In this document: in pieces, positions 57,720 through 64,000 of the stretch
How positions within the stretch are numbered: the first letter of the stretch is position 1
Layout: every line of letters begins with the position of its first letter
From: Klebsiella terrigena
GTDB lineage: Bacteria > Pseudomonadota > Gammaproteobacteria > Enterobacterales > Enterobacteriaceae
Direction of reading: 5' to 3'
Assembly: GCF_006539725.1 (NCBI RefSeq)
Contig: NZ_BJNO01000001.1
Location: 1-64,000 of the forward strand
Length of the DNA: 64,000 nt
Program-made: the position numbers and the translations under genes
The notes under the pieces: model-generated
The model's input: only the letters and a program-made list of their open reading frames with translations
Told to the model about the DNA's origin: nothing
The model's database searches: none

Positions 57720-57761
57720 AACCGGTACTCTGCTGGCATAAACCGTAAAAGGAAGCAGGTC

Positions 57762-59270
57762 ATGCAGAATCCGTCTACGCCGCTGGTGAAAACCCGCCAG
57801 GGCACGTTATCCGGGATCGCCGAGCAGGGGATCCACATCTGGCGCGGCATCCCCTTCGCCGCGCCGCCGGTTGGTGAACTGCGCTGGCGCGCCCCGCGCC
57901 CGCCGGCGCGCTGGCAGGGCGTCCGCCGGGCCGACGCCTTCTCCGCCGCCAGCTGGCAGGACATTGAGTACTGCCGCGAGCTGGGGGGCGGCGATCCCGG
58001 GCGCTTCTCGGAAGACTGCCTCTATCTCAACGTCTGGGCACCAGCCGCCCGCACCCAGCCGCTGCCGGTGATGGTCTGGCTGCACGGCGGCGGCTTTACC
58101 ATCGGCGCCGGCAGCCTGCCACCGTACGACGGGCAGGCGCTGGCGGGCCGGGACGTCGTGGTGGTGACGGTGAACTACCGGCTGGGGCATCTCGGCTTCT
58201 TCGCGCACCCGGCGCTGGAGGGCGAGGAGGGCGAGCGGATATATAACTTCGCGCTGCTCGATCAAATTGCCGCCCTGCAGTGGGTGCAGGAGAACATTCA
58301 CGCCTTCGGCGGGGATGCGGCAAACGTCACCCTGTTTGGCGAATCGGCCGGCGCGCGCAGCGTGCTGTCGCTGATGGTCTCGCCGAAGACCAAAGGACTA
58401 TTCCATAAAGCGATCGTCCAAAGCGGCTATACGCTGCCGGACCTTCCGCGCGCCAGGGCGCTGGAGAAAGGGCGGCTGCTGGCGGCGCATTTTTCGCTGC
58501 CGGACGCCAGCGCCGAGCAGCTGCGGGCGATCCCCGCCGACGCCTTCTGGTCGCTGACCGCGCCGCTGAGCGTTGGCCCGGCGCCCATCGTCGGCGATGC
58601 GGTGCTGCCGCAGCCGATGCTGGAGACCTTCTTCGCCGGTCGTCAGCATCCCATGCCGGTGATGATCGGCTCGAACAGCGACGAGGCCAGCGTAATGGCG
58701 GTCTTCGGCGTTGATATCGCCGGGCAGATCCAGAAGCTGCGCCGCGAGCGGCGCTTCGGCCTCGGCCTGATTAAGCTGCTCTATCCCGGCGTGAAGGGTG
58801 ACGCGGCGCTCGGGCGCGAAGTGTGCCGGGACATGGCGTTCACCACCCTCGGTTACGTGGTGATGCAGGCCCAGCAGCGGGTCGGACAGCCCTGCTGGCG
58901 CTACTGGTTCGACTACGTTCCGCAGGCTGCGGATGAGGCCTATCCGCACGGCGCGTGGCACGGGGACGAGGTTCCCTACGTCTTTGATACCCTCGCGCTC
59001 GCCGAGCCGGTGCGCGGCTACGCCGATGAGGGCGATAAAGCCTTTGCCGGGCAGATAGCCGACTACTGGGCCAGCTTCGCCCGCCTCGCCGGCAGCGGCT
59101 GCAGCGAGCTGCCGGGTCCGGTGCGCTGGCTGGCCTGCCGGCGCGGTCGCGATCGGCTACTGCGTATCGGGCTGCATAAACGGGTGGGGTTTAAGCTGGA
59201 GAACCGCTTTATGCGCGCGCGGCTGGCGCTGTTCCGCCGGGTGATGCGCCATCACGTGACGCTGGACTAA
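57762..59270 (+). CDS. type B carboxylesterase (PnbA-like)
   Basis: A 502-aa serine hydrolase of the carboxylesterase/cholinesterase family. The N-terminal IWRGIPFAAPPVGELRWRAP, the FSEDCLYLNVWAP signature, the oxyanion loop LHGGGFTIGAG and the nucleophile elbow GESAGA (Ser195) are all present; the His is likely in PHGAWHGDEVPYVF. There is no signal peptide, so it is cytosolic. It begins 42 bp after ydcJ and may be co-transcribed. Its 3' end overlaps the convergent LysR gene by 62 bp. The natural ester is unknown. Confidence 0.92.
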   Translation: MQNPSTPLVKTRQGTLSGIAEQGIHIWRGIPFAAPPVGELRWRAPRPPARWQGVRRADAFSAASWQDIEYCRELGGGDPGRFSEDCLYLNVWAPAARTQPLPVMVWLHGGGFTIGAGSLPPYDGQALAGRDVVVVTVNYRLGHLGFFAHPALEGEEGERIYNFALLDQIAALQWVQENIHAFGGDAANVTLFGESAGARSVLSLMVSPKTKGLFHKAIVQSGYTLPDLPRARALEKGRLLAAHFSLPDASAEQLRAIPADAFWSLTAPLSVGPAPIVGDAVLPQPMLETFFAGRQHPMPVMIGSNSDEASVMAVFGVDIAGQIQKLRRERRFGLGLIKLLYPGVKGDAALGREVCRDMAFTTLGYVVMQAQQRVGQPCWRYWFDYVPQAADEAYPHGAWHGDEVPYVFDTLALAEPVRGYADEGDKAFAGQIADYWASFARLAGSGCSELPGPVRWLACRRGRDRLLRIGLHKRVGFKLENRFMRARLALFRRVMRHHVTLD

Positions 59271-60105
59271 CCAGCTCCTCGCGAAACCGCGCCAGGCCAT
59301 CGGCTTTGCTCTGCGATGCCCGCACCAGCAGGCGGTAGCTGGCGCCGGTTTTCACGCTCAGGGTAAAAGGACGCACCAGGCGGCCAACCCGCAGATCTTC
59401 CGCCACCAGCGTCGCATCGGCGATGGCGATCCCCAGCCCCTGCATGGCGGCGGTGATCGCCAGATCCATGGTATCGAAGTGCTGGTTTTTGCGCATCGTC
59501 AGCGGCGCATCGGGGGAGAAGTGCGTCAGCCACAGCGACCAGTCGGTTTTATCCCGCGTCGGATGTAAAAACGTCGCGCCGTCGAGGCGGGCGTCGCAGG
59601 GCGTGCTGCCGCTGATGACCGGCGTCAGCGCCTCTTCGAACAGCAGATCGCCGGCGCTGTAATGGGTGCCGAAAACGATCGCCGCGTCGTAGGGCTCGGT
59701 TTTGAAGTTAACGCTGTGTTCGGTGGTGGTGGTCAGGGCTATCTGCAGCTCCGGGTGGCGCTGCTCTATCGCCACCAGCTTTGGCACCAGCCAGCGGATG
59801 GCGCAGGTTGGCGCCTTCAGGCGCACCACCGTTTGCTGCTGACGCGCCTGCTCGGCGACGGTGACTAGGCGGCCAAACGCCGACTGGAGTTCCGGATAGA
59901 GGGCGCTGCCCTGAGGCGACAGGCGCAGCCCGCGCGCGTGGCGTTCAAACAGCGGGAAACCGAACCAGCCTTCCAGCGCGGCAATCTGGCGGCTCACCGC
60001 GCCCTGGGTCAGGCACAGCTCGCGCGCGGCGTGGGTCAGGTTGAGGTGTCTGGCGGTCACCAGAAAGGTCTCGACGGTATTAAAAGGCAGGGCGCTCCGC
60101 GACAT
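59209..60105 (-). CDS. LysR-family regulator, GcvA-like
   Basis: A 298-aa LTTR with LPFNTVETFLVTARHLNLTHAARELCLTQGAVSRQIAALEGWFGFPLFERHARGLRLSP, the GcvA/AmpR-type DNA-binding domain, and a periplasmic-binding-like effector domain. The last 20 residues (SPASRDGASPGGTAPAARA) lie in the overlap with the carboxylesterase and look like a late, unselected extension. It is divergent from ycaC with about 190 bp between, so it may regulate that gene. Confidence 0.9.
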   Translation of the reverse strand: MSRSALPFNTVETFLVTARHLNLTHAARELCLTQGAVSRQIAALEGWFGFPLFERHARGLRLSPQGSALYPELQSAFGRLVTVAEQARQQQTVVRLKAPTCAIRWLVPKLVAIEQRHPELQIALTTTTEHSVNFKTEPYDAAIVFGTHYSAGDLLFEEALTPVISGSTPCDARLDGATFLHPTRDKTDWSLWLTHFSPDAPLTMRKNQHFDTMDLAITAAMQGLGIAIADATLVAEDLRVGRLVRPFTLSVKTGASYRLLVRASQSKADGLARFREELVSPASRDGASPGGTAPAARA

Positions 60106-60294
60106 GTCGTCTCCAGCTATGCATTTTGATCATAGGCAGTATGCCACGCTTCGTTCCGGGAATGGGACAATGCGTTGCACTTTCACCGACTAATCAGCGG
60201 CCCGCGCTTAAACTATTATCAGCCCTATTGCAAAAACAGCTGCCGGAGCGCCCGTTCCGGTGGGATCACCCGTTGTTGATATGAGGAAAAGGTC

Positions 60295-60918
60295 ATGGCT
60301 AAACCCTACGTTCGTCTGGATAAGAGTGATGCAGCCGTGCTGCTGGTCGATCATCAGGCCGGGCTGCTGTCGCTGGTACGCGATATCGACCCCGATAAAT
60401 TCAAGAACAACGTCCTTGCCCTTGGCGACATGGCTAAGTACTTCGGCCTGCCAACCATCCTGACTACCAGCTTTGAAAATGGCCCCAACGGCCCGCTGGT
60501 ACCCGAGCTGAAGGCGCAGTTTCCGGATGCGCCCTATATCGCCCGACCGGGGAACATTAACGCCTGGGATAACGAAGATTTCGTTAAGGCGGTAAAGGCG
60601 ACCGGCAAGAAGCAGCTGATTATCGCCGGGGTGGTCACCGAGGTGTGCGTGGCGTTTCCGGCGCTGTCGGCCATCGAAGAGGGGTTCGATGTCTTCGTGA
60701 TAACCGACGCCTCGGGGACCTTTAACCCGATTACCCGCGATGCGGCATGGGATCGGATGTCGCAGGCCGGCGTGCAGCTGATGTCGTGGTTTGGCGCAGC
60801 CTGTGAGCTGCATCGCGACTGGAGAAATGATGTTGAAGGGCTGGGGACGCTGTTTTCGAACCACATCCCGGACTATCGCAATCTGATGACCAGCTTTAAC
60901 ACCTTAACCAGCAAGTAA
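60295..60918 (+). CDS. ycaC: YcaC-type isochorismatase-fold hydrolase
   Basis: A 207-aa cysteine hydrolase almost collinear with E. coli YcaC, which forms an octameric ring pair of unknown substrate. Asp19 in LLVDHQAGLL and Cys118 in AGVVTEVCVAF are the catalytic pair, with the lysine expected near residue 84. AGGAAAAGGTC precedes the ATG. In E. coli ycaC is elsewhere on the chromosome, so position here differs. The divergent LysR gene is a likely regulator. Confidence 0.93.
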   Translation: MAKPYVRLDKSDAAVLLVDHQAGLLSLVRDIDPDKFKNNVLALGDMAKYFGLPTILTTSFENGPNGPLVPELKAQFPDAPYIARPGNINAWDNEDFVKAVKATGKKQLIIAGVVTEVCVAFPALSAIEEGFDVFVITDASGTFNPITRDAAWDRMSQAGVQLMSWFGAACELHRDWRNDVEGLGTLFSNHIPDYRNLMTSFNTLTSK

Positions 60919-61062
60919 TTCCTGCCGCGGCCGGCCTGCGGCTGGCCCTCTTTTCCCCTCAGCCATGATCAGCGCTCATGGCTACTATGACAACATTTCG
61001 TTTGTCGCCGCCGGTCCCTTTAGATTGAATGGTTATGCAAATATAATGAGAAAGGATTAACC

Positions 61063-62232
61063 ATGCGCCTCACTTCTCCGGTGACCACCCGCTCCAAACT
61101 ACCCGATGTCGGCACGACCATTTTTAGCGTCATCGGCCAGCTCTCCGCGCAGCATAATGCGATCAACCTTTCTCAGGGCGCGCCCAATTTTGCCTGTGAT
61201 ACCCGGTTGGTTGAGGGGGTGACGCGGGCGATGGCCGAAGGGCATAACCAGTATGCGCCGATGACCGGGCTGCGCGTGCTGAAAGAGCGTATCGCCGAGA
61301 AAATCGCCGCGCTCTACGGCACCCGCTACGACGTTGACGACGAAGTGCTGATTACCGCCAGCGCCAGCCAGGGGCTCTACTCCGCCATCGGCGGGCTGGT
61401 GCATCCCGGCGATGAGGTTATCTATTTCGAACCGGCGTTCGACAGCTACGGGCCGATCGTGCGCCTGCAGGGCGCCACGCCGGTGGCGATCAAGCTGACG
61501 GTGCCCGACTTTGCCATCAACTGGGACGAAGTCGCCGCCGCCATCACGCCGCGGACGCGGATGATCGTTATCAATACGCCGCACAATCCCAGCGGCCAGG
61601 TGCTCTCCGCCGACGATTTAGCCCGCCTGGCGGCGCTGACCCGCAATACCGATATCGTTATTTTGTCGGACGAGGTGTATGAGCACGTGGTCTTCGACGG
61701 GGCGCAGCATCACGGGATGGCCACCCATCCGCAGCTGGCAGAGCGCAGCGTGATCGTCTCTTCCTTCGGTAAAACCTACCACGTGACCGGCTGGCGGGTA
61801 GGCTACTGCGTTGCGCCGGCGGCGTTGATGGAGGAAATCTGCAAGGTGCATCAGTTTCTGATGTTTTCGGCCGATACGCCAATGCAGTACGCGTTTGCTG
61901 AGCAGATGACTGACCCGCAATCCTGGCTGGGACTGGCGCCGTTTTATCAGCAAAAGCGCGATCTGCTGCGCCAGCAGCTGGCGGATTCGCCGTTCCGCCT
62001 GTTGCCGAGCGCCGGCTCCTTCTTCATGCTGGCGGACTACAGCCATTTCAGCGACGAAAGCGACAGCGAAATGGTGAAGAGGCTGATCGTCGACTACGGC
62101 GTCGCCACTATTCCACTGTCGGCGTTTTACGCGGATGGTACTGATAACAAACTGATACGTCTCTCTTTTGCTAAAGATGAAGCCACGTTACGGGCCGGCG
62201 CGCAGGCGCTGTGTCACGTTAAGCCGCGTTGA
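61063..62232 (+). CDS. class I/II PLP aminotransferase, YbdL-like (methionine-type)
   Basis: A 389-aa fold-type I aminotransferase similar in length and motifs to E. coli YbdL, a methionine/aromatic aminotransferase. INLSQGAPNF, NQYAPMTGLRVLKERIAEK, INTPHNPSGQV, SDEVYEHVVFDG and the PLP-lysine motif SSFGKTYHVTGWRVGYC are intact. AGAAAGGATT precedes the ATG. It overlaps the first bases of the ribosome region of the next gene, a periplasmic amino-acid binding protein, so the two likely serve one amino acid's uptake and use. Confidence 0.88.
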   Translation: MRLTSPVTTRSKLPDVGTTIFSVIGQLSAQHNAINLSQGAPNFACDTRLVEGVTRAMAEGHNQYAPMTGLRVLKERIAEKIAALYGTRYDVDDEVLITASASQGLYSAIGGLVHPGDEVIYFEPAFDSYGPIVRLQGATPVAIKLTVPDFAINWDEVAAAITPRTRMIVINTPHNPSGQVLSADDLARLAALTRNTDIVILSDEVYEHVVFDGAQHHGMATHPQLAERSVIVSSFGKTYHVTGWRVGYCVAPAALMEEICKVHQFLMFSADTPMQYAFAEQMTDPQSWLGLAPFYQQKRDLLRQQLADSPFRLLPSAGSFFMLADYSHFSDESDSEMVKRLIVDYGVATIPLSAFYADGTDNKLIRLSFAKDEATLRAGAQALCHVKPR

Positions 62233-62243
62233 GGAGCCACACG

Positions 62244-63017
62244 ATGAAAATAAAAGCCTTTACCCTCGCTTTGGGGATGATTTGCACCTTCTCTTCGCTC
62301 GCCGCCAGCGAATTACGCTACGGCGTGGAAGCGGAATACCCGCCGTTCGAAAGCCGTAATTCGGCCGGGGATCTGGAAGGCTTCGATATCGATCTGGGGA
62401 TGGCGATTTGCCAGGCCGCTCAGCTCAAGTGCAGCTGGGTGGAGACCTCGTTTGATGCGCTGATCCCGGGGCTGGTGGCGAAGAAATTCGACGCCATTAA
62501 CTCGGCGATGAACATTACCGAGCAGCGGCGCAAGAGTATCGACTTTACCCAGCCTATCTACCGCATTCCGTCACAGCTGGTCGGTAAAGCCGACAGCGGT
62601 ATGCAGGCGACCCCGGAAGGGCTGAAGGGGAAAACCATCGGCGTGCTGCAGGGCTCGATTCAGGAGACCTACGCCAAAGAGCACTGGGAGAAGCACGGCG
62701 TCAGCGTGGTCTCCTATAAAGATCAGAATATGGCGTGGGCCGACCTGCTCAACGGGCGCATCGACGCTTCGCTGGTGATGTCCGCCGCCGGGCAGGCCGG
62801 TTTCCTCAGCAAGCCGCAGGGCAAAGGCTTTGGCTTTATCGGCAAGCCGGTGGCTGACGATACCATCCTCGGCAGCGGGATTGGCTACGGTCTGCGCAAG
62901 GGCGATGAAGCGACGAAAAAACAGCTTGATGCGGCGATTGATAAAGTGCGGGCCGACGGCACCATCACCCGGCTGGCGGCGAAATACTTCCCGGGCATCG
63001 ACGTGAGCGTCAAATAA
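62244..63017 (+). CDS. periplasmic amino-acid-binding protein (ArgT/HisJ-type SBP family 3)
   Basis: A 257-aa solute-binding protein with a signal peptide cleaved near LAAS (about residue 20). The ligand-site segments are ELRYGVEAEYPPFESRN, GFDIDLGMAICQA, FDALIPGLVAKKFDAINSAMNITEQRRKSIDFT and GVLQGSIQETYA. The group binds Lys/Arg/Orn, His or related amino acids. The start at 62244 has GAGGAG 9 bp upstream. No permease or ATPase gene follows, so it must share a transporter encoded elsewhere. Confidence 0.9.
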   Translation: MKIKAFTLALGMICTFSSLAASELRYGVEAEYPPFESRNSAGDLEGFDIDLGMAICQAAQLKCSWVETSFDALIPGLVAKKFDAINSAMNITEQRRKSIDFTQPIYRIPSQLVGKADSGMQATPEGLKGKTIGVLQGSIQETYAKEHWEKHGVSVVSYKDQNMAWADLLNGRIDASLVMSAAGQAGFLSKPQGKGFGFIGKPVADDTILGSGIGYGLRKGDEATKKQLDAAIDKVRADGTITRLAAKYFPGIDVSVK

Positions 63018-63029
63018 TGCGTCATTCTC

Positions 63030-63048
63030 CGCCGGTTTCTCCGGCGGG
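63030..63048 (+). terminator. hairpin after the binding-protein gene
   Basis: CCGCCGG and CCGGCGG pair around TTTCT, 12 bp beyond the stop. No T-run follows, so it may protect the 3' end more than terminate. Confidence 0.45.
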
Positions 63049-63116
63049 GAATTAGGTCTGGTCCGGTGGACATATTTTTTTCACGCTTTTTCTGTCGCCA
63101 ACAATTGGATTATTAA

Positions 63117-64000
<884 letters not shown>

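Overview
The window is chromosomal DNA of a gamma-proteobacterium of the family Enterobacteriaceae, most like Klebsiella, Raoultella or a close relative. The reasons are the GC-rich coding style, the E. coli-like gene order ydcF-aldA-gapC, cybB and ydcJ-opgD, near-identity of many products to E. coli proteins (YdcF, AldA, CybB, FrmR, YcaC, OpgD), and typical Klebsiella additions: an intact gapC, pcaHG/pcaQ, gcd, and a catabolic-type glutamate dehydrogenase beside the ast operon. I saw no rRNA, tRNA or CRISPR array.

Layout. 0-5.5 kb: a MarR-controlled, leftward operon for a tripartite EmrAB-TolC-type drug exporter plus an O-methyltransferase, with a perfect 18-bp palindrome at its head. 5.8-15.1 kb: glutamate dehydrogenase divergent from astCADBE (arginine succinyltransferase pathway) and a CycA-like permease. 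These form an arginine/ornithine-to-glutamate-to-2-oxoglutarate module. 15.2-18.7 kb: ydcF, aldA, gapC. In E. coli cybB follows gapC, but here about 29 kb is interposed (18.9-48.1 kb). That stretch is a mosaic of accessory genes, often lower in GC: a diguanylate cyclase, an adaptor-less RND pump operon facing a BaeSR/AdeRS-like two-component system, a TupA-type ATP-grasp gene, an isochorismatase-family gene behind a Thr-rich leader peptide, a TetR-controlled hydrolase/isomerase operon, and an aldo-keto reductase/LysR pair. It also holds an AT-rich island with a zinc-hook AAA ATPase and a ComEC-like metallo-beta-lactamase protein, an IS3-family remnant that cuts an oxidoreductase gene, an extra MCE/Mla-type lipid transport operon, and a decayed yedK. 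48.2-64 kb returns to core-like sequence: cybB, frmRA, gcd, pcaQ/pcaGH, ydcJ (hglS), a carboxylesterase, LysR genes, ycaC, an aminotransferase with an amino-acid binding protein, and the 5' part of opgD, which runs off the end.

The best candidate for an undescribed system is the two-gene AAA ATPase plus MBL island at 38.4-42.3 kb. The ATPase has Walker A, a CPFC zinc hook, an ABC-like signature, Walker B, and a C-terminal R-x3-E...H pattern like that of PrrC/RloC anticodon nucleases. Its neighbour is a secondary-metal-site MBL protein with an acidic insert. I read the pair as a candidate phage-defence or abortive-infection module. A second strong candidate is the leader peptide and Shine-Dalgarno-sequestering hairpin in front of the isochorismatase-family gene at 30.2-30.5 kb.
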